Below, piece by piece: positions 1-14,273 of a DNA stretch of 64,000 nt. The notes under the pieces were generated by a model. That model was given only the letters and a program-made list of their open reading frames with translations. It made no database searches and had not been told where the DNA came from. The stretch is from an uncultured Methanobacterium sp. Lineage in GTDB: Archaea > Methanobacteriota > Methanobacteria > Methanobacteriales > Methanobacteriaceae. The stretch lies in assembly GCF_963665055.1 (NCBI RefSeq), contig NZ_OY762015.1, forward strand, positions 2,273,501 through 2,337,500, read 5' to 3'. The position numbers were made by a program, and so were the translations under genes. Within the stretch, counting starts at the first letter, position 1, and every line of letters starts with the position of its first letter.

Positions 1-1
1 A

Positions 2-1264
<1,263 letters not shown>

Positions 1265-1304
1265 GCTAAAACCTTAGTTAAGCTAAATTAAGCTAAAAAA
1301 ATGA

Positions 1305-2099
1305 TTAATATTTTGGTTTCAGGGCAATGAAAATACCATTGTCCTTGGTGATCTTAATCATTCCTTCTTTTTCTATTATATCTGTAATGTAATTCTCGAA
1401 ATCTTTCCGATTCTGACCATTAAGGGCATGGTTAACCTTTCCAAAGGAAAGAATGTAATCCACCAAAGGTCCGGCTTCAGTTACTTCCAGACCATCCTGA
1501 TATTTAATTAACTTCACCTGGTCAAAGGATTCACTTAACTGCTTTTCCCCATTTTCCAGGCCAAAAGCACGTGCCAATGGTGTTAAAGAGTAATGCATCT
1601 TATCATCATAGGCAGATACCAGTTCACTTATTTCTTTGGTGTTTCCAAGTCCAAATGTGGTGGCATAGAGTGCGCCATCGCTTTTAAGGACTCTGCTTAT
1701 CTCGGATATGGCTTTCTTCCTGTCGGGAATGTGGTATAACATTAAATTAGCAATTACAATGTCCAGAGAACCATCAGGGTAGGGAATCTCCTGGGCATCC
1801 ATTACCTGATATTCAAAACGGTCCGCTTCATCACCTAATACCATACGCGCATCTGAGAGCATTCCTTTAGAAAAATCTGATAAAATGATGTGGGCGTCTT
1901 CTGGTATTCGGTTTGAATTTGCTTTCCATAAAAGTCCATTGCCACACCCAATCTCCAGTACCCTTGCTTTGTCTGGAAACTTGATCTGGTCAAATATCCA
2001 CAAAATCCAGGAATAAGGGTTGGTTTTAAATCTCCGGGTTAATTCCACCCTGGCCATGAAATTCTTTGAATCGGAGTACTGTTCTTGGAGTAAACTCAT
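1305..2099 (-). CDS. Class I SAM-dependent methyltransferase
   Basis: A 264-residue protein with SAM motif I VLEIGCGNG at about residues 47-55, an acidic residue after strand 2 (ILSDFS), and post-motif ANLMLYHIPDRKKAISEISRVLK. This is the Methyltransf_11/UbiE-like pattern. The C-terminal 100 residues are not conserved in an obvious way and probably choose the substrate, which I cannot name. It faces away from the lipoprotein gene at 2376, and the shared region has a TATA-like CTATATATTTC near 2129-2140 suited to this strand. It is not a menaquinone or cobalamin methyltransferase by any motif I recognise. Confidence 0.85.
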   Translation of the reverse strand: MSLLQEQYSDSKNFMARVELTRRFKTNPYSWILWIFDQIKFPDKARVLEIGCGNGLLWKANSNRIPEDAHIILSDFSKGMLSDARMVLGDEADRFEYQVMDAQEIPYPDGSLDIVIANLMLYHIPDRKKAISEISRVLKSDGALYATTFGLGNTKEISELVSAYDDKMHYSLTPLARAFGLENGEKQLSESFDQVKLIKYQDGLEVTEAGPLVDYILSFGKVNHALNGQNRKDFENYITDIIEKEGMIKITKDNGIFIALKPKY

Positions 2100-2375
2100 T
2101 TTATATTCCCCTCTTAATCATCCCATCTCTATATATTTCATAATAAAGTAGCAGTACCTAAAATATTTTCCATCCCAATACTTCTATTTTTTGATTCCAT
2201 CAGAGGTAAATAGGGTTTAATTCCATTCTGGATTATTTATTTTGATATTCATGTTTAACTGGGATAAATATCCCAGGTTAATGTGATTAAATGTTAGGGT
2301 AACTGTAGATGTGACATTTTATTTTAAAAAAATTATTTAGTTATAACCCACTTATTAATACGTGGAGGTTAATTT

Positions 2376-3011
2376 ATGGGAAAAATGTCTTATACTCTTG
2401 TACTTGGTGTATTGTTGTGTATTGTTGTAGCTGCCTCAGGATGTACCCAACAGAGTTCAACTGGAAATCAGACCCCCAATGTTAGTGGGGTTACCAGCGT
2501 TACTTTAAACGGTCCTGGAACGTTAATTATCCAGCAGGGCGATAATGAATCGTACCGGGTAGAAGCAGACAGTAGCCTTCTGTCTAAAATATCCACCACT
2601 GTGTCTGGAAATTCTTTATCCATCAGCAACCTGAATGGTGGAAGTAATGGGGCTGTGAAATTCTACGTAACCCTTAAAGATTTGAATGTTCTCACCACCA
2701 ATGGTGGGGGTAATTCTGAGGTGACCGGCCTAAACACTGATAAACTCACCGTAACACTGGATAACGGTAAAATGACCCTGGCGGGTAAAGCCAACAACTT
2801 GGTTGCCACTGTCAACGGAGGAGGTAATATAGCTGCCAGTGACCTGCAGAGTCAAAGTGCTACAGTGACCATTAACGGAGAAGGTAAAGCCAGCGTTAAT
2901 GTGGTAACCACCCTGAATGCAGTGGTAAATGGTGGGGGTTCAATAACCTACACTGGTAGTCCTCAAGTAACCCAGCAGGTGAATGGCCTAGGTTCTGTGA
3001 AAAGCAGCTAA
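2376..3011 (+). CDS. Secreted lipoprotein with GIN (DUF2807) beta-solenoid domain
   Basis: A 211-residue protein. Residues 1-22 are a signal sequence ending in a lipobox (VAASGC), so Cys23 is the probable lipid anchor and the rest is outside the cell. After a Thr/Ser/Asn linker the body resembles the head GIN domain (DUF2807). The motif N-G-G-G/E/L recurs about every 20 residues (TNGGGN, VNGGGN, INGEG, VNGGG, VNGLG), the signature of stacked turns in a right-handed beta-solenoid. A clear RBS (GTGGAGGT at 2361-2368) fixes the ATG. It is followed by a hairpin and T-tract. The family has no firm function; adhesion or cell-surface binding is a guess. Confidence 0.85.
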   Translation: MGKMSYTLVLGVLLCIVVAASGCTQQSSTGNQTPNVSGVTSVTLNGPGTLIIQQGDNESYRVEADSSLLSKISTTVSGNSLSISNLNGGSNGAVKFYVTLKDLNVLTTNGGGNSEVTGLNTDKLTVTLDNGKMTLAGKANNLVATVNGGGNIAASDLQSQSATVTINGEGKASVNVVTTLNAVVNGGGSITYTGSPQVTQQVNGLGSVKSS

Positions 3012-3065
3012 TAAAACCAATTGCCCTATATAACTGATTTAAACCAGTTATTGCATGTTATGGGA

Positions 3066-3098
3066 GTAGGTTTTATTCCTAACCTTTTTTATTTTTTT
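3066..3098 (+). terminator. Intrinsic-type terminator after lipoprotein gene
   Basis: A short stem AGGTT/AACCT (near 3068-3085) is followed directly by a T-rich tract to about 3098. This fits archaeal termination at oligo-T, and it sits 60 bp after the lipoprotein stop codon. Confidence 0.5.
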
Positions 3099-3107
3099 AA
3101 ATGCTTG

Positions 3108-3240
3108 TTTAACACCCGAATCTAGTTTTAACACCGAATCTTAGTGGATGATTTAACACCGATCCCAGTGGGTACTTAACATCGATCTTTTTGGATAAAT
3201 TTTTTAGCTACCTTTTTGGATAAGTTTTTTAAAATCACCC
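3108..3240. repeat. Degenerate tandem repeat, AACACCGATC type
   Basis: The segment AACACCCGAATC, AACACCGAATCTTAGTGGAT, AACACCGATCCCAGTGGGTA, AACATCGATCTTTTTGGATA recurs every 23-25 bp, then decays into CCTTTTTGGATAAGTTTTTT. It is non-coding and lies just upstream of the DNA glycosylase gene. This is direct observation; no role is known to me. Confidence 0.6.
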
Positions 3241-3256
3241 TAACAATCAAATAGTG

Positions 3257-4240
<984 letters not shown>

Positions 4241-4257
4241 ATTGAAAATACTTAGTC

Positions 4258-4295
4258 AATTGAAAAATAGTAAGTGAATTGAAAAATAGTAAGTG
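4258..4295. repeat. 19-bp perfect tandem duplication
   Basis: The unit AATTGAAAAATAGTAAGTG occurs at 4258-4276 and 4277-4295 with no gap. A weaker copy precedes it. It lies between the convergent glycosylase and small membrane-protein genes. Confidence 0.75.
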
Positions 4296-4325
4296 ATAAA
4301 AAATAGTTTCTTACACATTGTTCCA

Positions 4326-4505
4326 TTACTCATCGTCATCGGCATTTCTCATGTCGTAGATACTGATGAAGAGGAAGACCACGAATGCAATTATAGCCAG
4401 GTAATTGTAAGTGGAATACTGTCCTAAAATGAAGGTCTGGTAAATGAGAACGATCAGGATGAATGAAATCATCAGCACGGCTATTCTGCTCAAGTTCTTG
4501 TTCAT
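4326..4505 (-). CDS. Small two-helix membrane protein (59 aa)
   Basis: A short gene below common length cut-offs. The translation begins MNKNLSRIAVLMISFILIV and ends in an acidic tail DDDE. Two hydrophobic stretches (about residues 7-24 and 35-50) predict a helical hairpin with both ends on the same side, cytoplasmic by the positive-inside rule. The start has a good RBS (GAGGT, six bases before ATG). A 60-codon frame overlapping it on the same strand is rich in His and Arg and has no such features. No family recognised. Confidence 0.72.
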   Translation of the reverse strand: MNKNLSRIAVLMISFILIVLIYQTFILGQYSTYNYLAIIAFVVFLFISIYDMRNADDDE

Positions 4506-4632
4506 AAAAATACCTCAAAGCTTTAACGCAAATTCATTCTTTGAATTATTCATTCTTTAGTTTATAAATATTTAATTATACACCGATTAATTATATTCAG
4601 GTTTATATCATCCAGATTTTCAACCAAGTTAT

Positions 4633-5508
4633 CTAATTCTGAGATAAATTTTTTACTTTATTCAGGTTAATGGTCCGCTCGGGAAGTAACAGAACAGCTG
4701 CTGCAAAGAAACACACCGCCCCGATGAAGGTCCCCATGTTCATTAAAAATGGATTAAATGGTTGATCCGAAGGTAAAGGAAGAAAAGCTCCTACAGCTGA
4801 TACTCCAAAGGCCACTGACCCCACCAGGTTAAGGAAAACTATCCACCAAGATAAACTCTGCGGGTGTAATGAAAAGAACTTATGACCAATTTCAATGTAG
4901 ATCAGGTAACTGGAAACCAGGAAACAGATTGAACCGTAAAGATCCGGGCTCCATACAAATAATTCTGCTTGAGATGCGGATAAGGTGCTGATAATTGCAG
5001 CGAAGGTGCTTATGTTAAAAAAAATGGTTCCCAGAGACTGGATTGCTGCAGACCACCAGTCAATTCTGGAAGGCTGGAAAAACATGAAATGGAGTTTGCT
5101 TTTGATTCCCCCTATTTCCTGTGGTGCACTGGCTGTTTCCAAAAACTGTAAGAATCCAGCAGTGGTGAAAAAGATAGAGCCAATAAAATAGGTTAAATTA
5201 TCAGTGAAAACACCCACATAACTGGCATAAGAATGCACAGATCCCAGCGCAAAACAAACCGAACCAATGGCAAACAGTACCCCAATCCACCAGCCTATAG
5301 CTCCAGGAGCAAGCCATGTTGAACCTCTTCTTATTTCAAGGTTAAAATGGTGTTTTCTATGGTAACGGGAAGTCCATGAAACAATTTCACCAGCAGGGGT
5401 TTTGAAAATAGCCCTGGTGATGAAGGGTCCTGGTCCCCAAGATCTTAAAAACTGCCAATCATCCGGTACATTGACATAGGGCAATTTATACTTATTTTTG
5501 TCTGTCAA
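4633..5508 (-). CDS. YrhK-domain-like polytopic membrane protein
   Basis: A 291-residue protein. Residues 1-65 are soluble, and the remainder holds about seven hydrophobic helices, with RIDWWSAAIQSLGTIFFNIS in the middle. That Trp/Asn-rich helix pair is typical of bacterial YrhK-like membrane proteins. No catalytic motif is visible. It lies 246 bp downstream of, and on the same strand as, an AttH/CrtC-like gene. I infer a functional link from this pairing only. A 27-bp tandem repeat separates the two. Function unknown. Confidence 0.7.
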   Translation of the reverse strand: MTDKNKYKLPYVNVPDDWQFLRSWGPGPFITRAIFKTPAGEIVSWTSRYHRKHHFNLEIRRGSTWLAPGAIGWWIGVLFAIGSVCFALGSVHSYASYVGVFTDNLTYFIGSIFFTTAGFLQFLETASAPQEIGGIKSKLHFMFFQPSRIDWWSAAIQSLGTIFFNISTFAAIISTLSASQAELFVWSPDLYGSICFLVSSYLIYIEIGHKFFSLHPQSLSWWIVFLNLVGSVAFGVSAVGAFLPLPSDQPFNPFLMNMGTFIGAVCFFAAAVLLLPERTINLNKVKNLSQN

Positions 5509-5561
5509 AAACTCTCAAACCTCTAATAAATTTTTAATGCCTAATTTTTTAATTCCTAATT

Positions 5562-5668
5562 AGTTGTAATCTTCTGAATGCATAATAGAGTTGTAATCAC
5601 TTGAATGATTAATAGAGTTGAAATCTTCTGAATGATTAATAGAGTTGAAATCTTCTGAATGATTAAAG
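5562..5668. repeat. 27-bp tandem repeat, four copies
   Basis: Units start at 5562, 5589, 5616 and 5643. Copies 3 and 4 are almost identical; copies 1 and 2 differ at a few bases. The core is AATCTTCTGAATG. Further decayed copies (AGTTTTAATCCC, TTTGTAATCCC) follow to about 5700. There are no unique spacers, so it is not CRISPR. It fills the gap between the AttH-like and YrhK-like genes. Confidence 0.85.
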
Positions 5669-5754
5669 AGTTTTAATCCCTAAATTTGTAATCCCTGAAA
5701 TTCATTATAATCTTATCAGGGAATTTACTGGTTTTTTAAATAAATTCAATGATT

Positions 5755-7428
<1,674 letters not shown>

Positions 7429-7771
7429 TGAAAACTTCTCCCCTCAAATAGTATAATGGGTATCCTCAATCTTGGTATTCCTGTTATTATACTAAAATTC
7501 TATTCGTTTCCCTGATTAATTAGATTATGGCATTTATCCAGTATCAGTTATCTGGATTATCATTGAACATCTTGGATGAATGATTCTATTTTATGAATAA
7601 AGATTTACTAGATTATCCTAATTACCGTGAAATTACATAATTAATTACAGGATACATACAGTTACAGGATACATAAAGAAGATAGGAAGACCATTAGGTA
7701 AATAAAAAAGATTTTTAAATGATTTTTAAATAAATAATGCCAAAATAAGCTGTAATAATGAGGGTTTATTT
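7429..7771. other. Divergent intergenic region
   Basis: 343 bp between two divergent genes. It holds a 14-bp duplication TTACAGGATACATA at 7645-7658 and 7662-7675 (period 17). The rest is AT-rich with no ORF or RNA gene that I can support. Confidence 0.55.
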
Positions 7772-8374
7772 ATGGGAGAACTGCAGGAAAGCTTAGATGA
7801 ATTTCAACGACAAACTGGAATTGTTTATCAAGACATCATGAATATCCTGGAGGATAAATACTGCTGGAAGTGTCCCATGCGCAGCACCAGCAAAAATTCA
7901 CGTTGCAGGGAAATTCACGCAGGAAAGGTAATTTCTGAAGTAATAGATAAAGCAATAGCAGTTAAATTAAATGAAAATAGAGTTAATCCTGTTGAAATTG
8001 AAGCACTGCAGATGAGGATAGTTAAAAAGAAGATTAAAAAGCAGGGTGGCAAACAAGGCGAGAAAATTATTATACTTAATGTTGAAGCCCAACAAAACAC
8101 CAATTTAAGTTTACACAACCAGTTAATGGTTAAAATAAACCCTCGAAAGGTACTGAAGGGAGAAAATATTTTAATACCAGATAAAACTGTTGAGAGCAAT
8201 ATTTTGGGTGCTTATGCCCTGGTTGCGGGTTTCCCTTTCCAGGTGGCTGTGGTGGAGAAAGTTTTCCACCAAGGTAACTTCTGGTATGTTGAAATTGAAG
8301 ATAAACAGATATTGCCTTTGGAATCTGTTTTTGGTGTGCTACTTAAAGTCACAGGAGAGGAGAATTCACTTTAA
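7772..8374 (+). CDS. Conserved hypothetical protein with N-terminal Cys/His cluster
   Basis: A 200-residue protein that I do not recognise. Near the N-terminus Cys31, Cys34, Cys45 and His49 (CX2CX10CX3H) form a possible Zn or Fe-S site. A highly basic segment (KKKIKKQGGKQGEK, around residues 90-103) follows, then a beta-rich C-terminal half. Soluble and probably cytoplasmic. RBS GAGGGT lies before the ATG. The next gene, encoding a GAF protein, is about 110 bp downstream on the same strand, so the two may be cotranscribed. Nucleic-acid binding is only a guess from the basic patch and metal cluster. Confidence 0.68.
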   Translation: MGELQESLDEFQRQTGIVYQDIMNILEDKYCWKCPMRSTSKNSRCREIHAGKVISEVIDKAIAVKLNENRVNPVEIEALQMRIVKKKIKKQGGKQGEKIIILNVEAQQNTNLSLHNQLMVKINPRKVLKGENILIPDKTVESNILGAYALVAGFPFQVAVVEKVFHQGNFWYVEIEDKQILPLESVFGVLLKVTGEENSL

Positions 8375-8484
8375 TTGGTTAATAATTGATTGGTTAATTA
8401 TTTATAAACCTCATTCTAAAGTATATGTAACCAGTAACTCTATTTATAGGGGGAACAGCTATTCAAGGGATTGAAGAGAATCAA

Positions 8485-9003
8485 GTGGTTAGTGAAGAGG
8501 ATTTGAATGCTTCCAGAACAAAAATTCTGGATATGTTACCTGATTCCACTCTCAAAGAAATTTCAGATGTGGTTTTTGGAGAAATTGCTGGGCTTCTTAA
8601 AAGTAAAAGCTGTTATGTGGCCTTTGTAGACCCTGAAAACAAAGACAGTGTAGGGATTTCTTTCTCTCACCTGACTAAAGAGTGTCAGACGTATGAGGAT
8701 ATGGGTGAAGCCCGTTTCAAGGTCCGAAAAGACGGAAGTTACGGTGGACTTCTGGGTTACTCCCTGGACACTGGTAAATCATTGTATGTCCATGATGTGG
8801 CCAGTCATCCTGCTGCCCATGGTCTACCCCCAGGTCATGAACCCGTGAATCAGTTTTTATCAGTCCCTGTGAAATTTGATGGTGAAATTCTGGGTCAGAT
8901 TGTGGTTGGAAACCCAGATGAAGATTACAATGACCAGCATCTACATATAGCCCTTGAAATAGGAGAAGTATATGGTTTAGTCCTTAAAAAGTTACTATAT
9001 TAA
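8485..9003 (+). CDS. GAF-domain protein
   Basis: A 172-residue single-domain protein. The pattern (helical lead-in, YVAFVDPENK, LLGYSLDTGKSLYVHDVASHP, FLSVPVKFDGEILGQIVVGN) is a stand-alone GAF domain, a fold that binds small ligands, haem or cyclic nucleotides. No output domain is present, so it may sense a ligand for a partner protein. The start is uncertain: GTG at 8485 has only a weak purine stretch before it. A TATA-like TATTTATA (8441-8448) would place transcription near 8470, giving a very short leader. No ATG is available in frame upstream. Confidence 0.75.
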   Translation: MVSEEDLNASRTKILDMLPDSTLKEISDVVFGEIAGLLKSKSCYVAFVDPENKDSVGISFSHLTKECQTYEDMGEARFKVRKDGSYGGLLGYSLDTGKSLYVHDVASHPAAHGLPPGHEPVNQFLSVPVKFDGEILGQIVVGNPDEDYNDQHLHIALEIGEVYGLVLKKLLY

Positions 9004-9161
9004 AAAATTAAAAAACTTATTTGACTGTTTCTAAAGAAATCTAAAGAATAATGTTTAAAGAATAATGTTTAAAGAAATATCACTGGAATTATGGAATACA
9101 TAGCATAGTAATTTATTTTTTAAAATAACTAATTTTATGAATTAATTTTTGTTTTAAATCC

Positions 9162-9395
9162 TTAAAATAAAGTCCATCCTTTAATATATAGCACTATTAT
9201 CCCTATAATTACTAGAGCTACTATTAAAATCAGCAGAATCTTTTTTATCTTTTTTCCCTTAAAGGGATCCATTAGTGCCTGTTTGAAAATATCAAATATT
9301 ACCAGAAGACACATTATGAAGATTATGACCTGTGGTGTGTAGCTTGGCCAGGCCCATAAAAGATTGGCAACCAGCAGGGTGCCTATGATTATCAC
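9162..9395 (-). CDS. Small membrane protein, possibly frameshifted at its 5' end
   Basis: 77 residues from a GTG with no RBS. Hydrophobic helices lie at about residues 1-14, 21-38 and 51-70, with a basic loop KGKKIKK. The frame stays open and protein-like upstream to a stop at 9456-9458 (reading GSQKLSEGYANIIIYIV) but has no start codon. A TATA box sits at 9472-9479 on this strand, with an ATG at 9451 placed about 25 bp downstream, as in a leaderless message. That ATG is one base out of frame, separated by a run of five A. One extra A would give a continuous protein of about 96 residues. Confidence 0.55.
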   Translation of the reverse strand: MIIIGTLLVANLLWAWPSYTPQVIIFIMCLLVIFDIFKQALMDPFKGKKIKKILLILIVALVIIGIIVLYIKGWTLF

Positions 9396-9471
9396 TATGT
9401 AGATGATGATGTTGGCATAGCCTTCAGATAATTTCTGGCTTCCTTTTTCATCAAACTAGACTATATCTACC

Positions 9472-9479
9472 CTTATATA
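9472..9479 (-). promoter_or_regulatory. TATA box for leaderless small membrane-protein gene
   Basis: On the minus strand the sequence TATATAAG is centred about 25 bp before the ATG at 9451, the usual TATA-to-start distance in archaea. No Shine-Dalgarno sequence lies between them. Confidence 0.45.
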
Positions 9480-9609
9480 TGTAGTTTTCTTATTAACTGG
9501 GAGAAAAAATAGAACTTATTGTACGATTTCATTTAGAACCTCAATATTTTTTAGAATCCGAGTCATTATCCTCTCAAATAAAAAAAGGTAAAAAAAATAA
9601 TCTTAAAAA

Positions 9610-10035
<426 letters not shown>

Positions 10036-10161
10036 AAGAATCACCAAGAAAAGTTCACTATTTCCATGTTAATAAATGTTTAATAAAAAACGAAAATCAC
10101 AACATTATTCGGGTAATTACAAGGAAAGAGAAATTATGGAATTTAAATAAAATCTAAAAAG

Positions 10162-10500
10162 TTACTGAGGGTCCAAAACTGCATTTTTACCCACCAGCAT
10201 GAATGAAATCAGAAGACTCATAATACCTGCAATTATCCATGCTGTTCCTGCTAAAAATTCACCCACATATAAGGTGTACCCCCCAATTCCAATTAATATG
10301 AGGGCACATAGCAAAATAATTATTTTCCTCACTTTTATTGCCTTAATTGGGCGTCCCAGCTGGGGAGAGATTGAAAGGAAGATAACTCCTAAAACGAACC
10401 AGATTACTCCCTGGGATGTCTGTCCCATATAAAATGTATAGGCCCCGATAATCAATAGAATTACTGATCCAATGTATAAAATAGCTTTTTGAATGTTCAT
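10162..10500 (-). CDS. Four-helix membrane protein with internal duplication
   Basis: 112 residues from ATG 10500, chosen because GGGAAAC precedes it; an in-frame upstream start would add seven residues. The two halves are similar: ILLIIGAYTFYMGQTSQGVIW in the first aligns with LILIGIGGYTLYVGEFLAGTAW in the second. Each half has two helices, so the protein looks like a duplicated helical hairpin. No family name or function recognised. Confidence 0.75.
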   Translation of the reverse strand: MNIQKAILYIGSVILLIIGAYTFYMGQTSQGVIWFVLGVIFLSISPQLGRPIKAIKVRKIIILLCALILIGIGGYTLYVGEFLAGTAWIIAGIMSLLISFMLVGKNAVLDPQ

Positions 10501-10776
10501 AAGAGTTTCCCTTCCCAACACTAACTTTCCACAGTACTAAATTCAATATAATTTCATCCTGATGTTAAATAGATTCCCTGATCAATATATATCCAATCGG
10601 TGTGTTTTTAACCATATTTAATCATTTCTCTAGTAAGAGCATGGATAATGCTTATAATGTCTGTAAACATAATTCATTATATCGCTTAAACTCATACCTA
10701 ATGTAAACGTACTTAGGGGAGATTAATTCTTAGGGGATATAAAAATGATTATAATTACATTTACAAAGGTGATAAT

Positions 10777-11955
10777 ATGAATACAGAGGAGATAATGGCC
10801 CAGGACAAGGAATATGTTATGCACACCTATGGTCGGCAGCCAATAGCCCTCAAAGAGGGTAAGGGTGCTATGGTGTGGGATGTGGAAGGACGTGCCTATA
10901 TTGACTGTGTGGCAGGGATTGCAGTAAACAACGTAGGACATGCTCACCCCAGAGTAGCTGAGGCCATCAGTAAGCAGGCTCATAAATTAATCCATACATC
11001 CAATCTTTACTATACCGAGGAGCAGGTACGCCTGGCAGAACTTCTGGTTGAAGTTTCACCCCACCAGAAGGCATTCTTCTGTAACAGTGGAGCAGAAGCC
11101 AATGAGGGAGCCATTAAACTGGCCCGCAAGTACACCGGTAAGGGTGAAATCATAGCCATGGAAAACAGCTTCCACGGGCGAACCATCACCACCATCACTG
11201 CCACTGGCCAGCATAAATATAAGAAGGGCTTCGGACCGCTTACTCCTGGTTTTAAACACGTTCCTTATGGTAATGTGGAAGCAGTGAGTGAAACTATCAG
11301 TGATGAAACTGCTGCTGTGCTGGTGGAACCAGTTCAGGGCGAAGGTGGAATAATAATACCACCTGAAGGATACTTGGATGAGTTGAAGAAAGTCTGCCAT
11401 GAAAATGATGTTTTACTAATATTTGATGAGGTACAGACTGGTTTTGGACGTACTGGTGAAATGTTTGCCTCACAGACCTTCAAGGTCACCCCAGACATCA
11501 CCGCTTTGGCAAAAGCCATAGCTGGAGGATTCCCCATGGGAGCAGTGATGGCAAGTGAAGAGGTGGGAAATGCATTCGAACCCGGTGACCATGCAGCCAC
11601 GTTTGGTGGAGGGCCACTGGCCTGTGCCGCGGGGTTAGCATCTGTGCAGACCATTCGAGAAGAAGGGCTCCTGGTAAAGTCTCGTGAAAATGGTGAGTAC
11701 TTCAAGAATCAGTTGAAGGAATTATTCCTGGAGCATGGCCTGGTGGAAGATGTGCGCGGTGTTGGAATGATGCTGGGAATGGAAATGGACATCCCCTGTG
11801 CCCATATGGTTGATGAAATGCGACAGCAAGGAGTTCTGGTTAATTGTACTGCGGAAAAAGTGCTGAGGTTCGTCCCCCCACTTGTAATCAGCCAAGAACA
11901 GATCAACGACGTGACTGATTGTCTGGATGAAGTTTTACGAAGATTATCAGATTAA
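10777..11955 (+). CDS. argD: Acetylornithine aminotransferase
   Basis: A 392-residue class III PLP aminotransferase. FFCNSGAEANEGAIKLAR contacts the phosphate, FDEVQTGFGRTG gives the PLP aspartate, and LAKAIAGGFPMGA holds the Schiff-base lysine K246. It converts N-acetylglutamate semialdehyde to N-acetylornithine in arginine synthesis. It may also serve at the succinyl-DAP-like step, but Methanobacteriales are thought to make lysine through LL-DAP aminotransferase. RBS GGTGAT lies just before the ATG. lysA and dapF follow on the same strand after 160 bp. Confidence 0.95.
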   Translation: MNTEEIMAQDKEYVMHTYGRQPIALKEGKGAMVWDVEGRAYIDCVAGIAVNNVGHAHPRVAEAISKQAHKLIHTSNLYYTEEQVRLAELLVEVSPHQKAFFCNSGAEANEGAIKLARKYTGKGEIIAMENSFHGRTITTITATGQHKYKKGFGPLTPGFKHVPYGNVEAVSETISDETAAVLVEPVQGEGGIIIPPEGYLDELKKVCHENDVLLIFDEVQTGFGRTGEMFASQTFKVTPDITALAKAIAGGFPMGAVMASEEVGNAFEPGDHAATFGGGPLACAAGLASVQTIREEGLLVKSRENGEYFKNQLKELFLEHGLVEDVRGVGMMLGMEMDIPCAHMVDEMRQQGVLVNCTAEKVLRFVPPLVISQEQINDVTDCLDEVLRRLSD

Positions 11956-12117
11956 TAATCTTACTTCCAGATCAATAATCTCATCCATTTTTTTATCTAA
12001 TCCAGATTACCTTTCCACAGCTTACTTTTTTCCACAATTTAATATCACAGGAATAGTAATTGTTATATGCACCTAAATGGATACATTTAATGTTTACTTC
12101 TTTTTGGAGGATCATTT

Positions 12118-13400
<1,283 letters not shown>

Positions 13401-13404
<4 letters not shown>

Positions 13405-14273
13405 GTGAACGAATAATTTTATTATTTCATAAAATGCATGGACTGGGAAATGATTACGTGGTCATTGATGAATCCACAGAAGAACTTATCCCAGAAGATA
13501 AAAAATCAGAAATTGCAGCCGAGCTTTGCACCAGAGGATTCTCAGTAGGAGCAGATGGAGTTATATTTGTTTCTCCATCTGTAGAGGCAGATGTCCGTTT
13601 CCGTATATTCAACAGTGACGGTAGTGAAGCAGAAATGTGCGGTAATGGAATCCGATGCTTTGGTAAATATGTTTATGAGAATGATGTCGTCAAGCAGAAG
13701 AAGATGACTGTGGAAACACTGGGTGGAACCAAAGAACTGACATTGTACGTTGAAAATGGAACTGTAAAATCCATCCGTGTTGACATGGGTACAGCAACCT
13801 TCAAAACCAGTGAAGTACCCATGGACCGTGAAGAAGAGGAATTCATTGATCAGGAGTTAATGGTTGATGGTGAACCTATGAACCTTACCTCCATCAGTGT
13901 GGGCAACCCACATGCTATTATCTTCAATGATAACCTGAAAGAAGTGGCCCTAGACCATCTGGGCCCTCTCATTGAAAACCATGAGGCATTCCCAGAGAGG
14001 ACCAATGTGCATTTTGTGAGTGTGGTCAGTCCTCAGGAAGTGGAGATGCTCACCTGGGAACGTGGTGCTGGTTTCACCATGGCCTGTGGCACTGGAGCAA
14101 CCAGTACAGTTATTGCAGGATACAGGTTGGGACTGCTCCAGAAAGACGTTCTGGTACACCTACCTGGAGGAGATCTCCAGATAACCGTGTACGAGAAAGA
14201 TGGAAATTTAGGCGCATTCATGGAAGGAGATGCAGTTAGTGTCTTTGAAGGGATAACAGAACTGGATTTATAA
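13401..14273 (+). CDS. dapF: Diaminopimelate epimerase
   Basis: A 290-residue PLP-independent epimerase that converts LL- to meso-diaminopimelate, the step just before LysA. The catalytic thiol pair is visible: Cys80 in MCGNGIRC and Cys229 in MACGTGA. The N-terminal MHGLGNDYVVID is typical. Gene order lysA-dapF with a four-base overlap indicates one operon. The message end lies in the AT-rich spacer after 14273. Confidence 0.96.

Noticed and set aside
4336..4518. 60-codon minus-strand ORF
   Set aside because: It overlaps the 59-codon membrane-protein gene in another frame. That gene has the RBS, hydrophobic helices and acidic tail expected of a real protein; this one does not.
5562..5700. 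CRISPR-like array
   Set aside because: Copies abut directly with no spacers; it is a simple tandem repeat.
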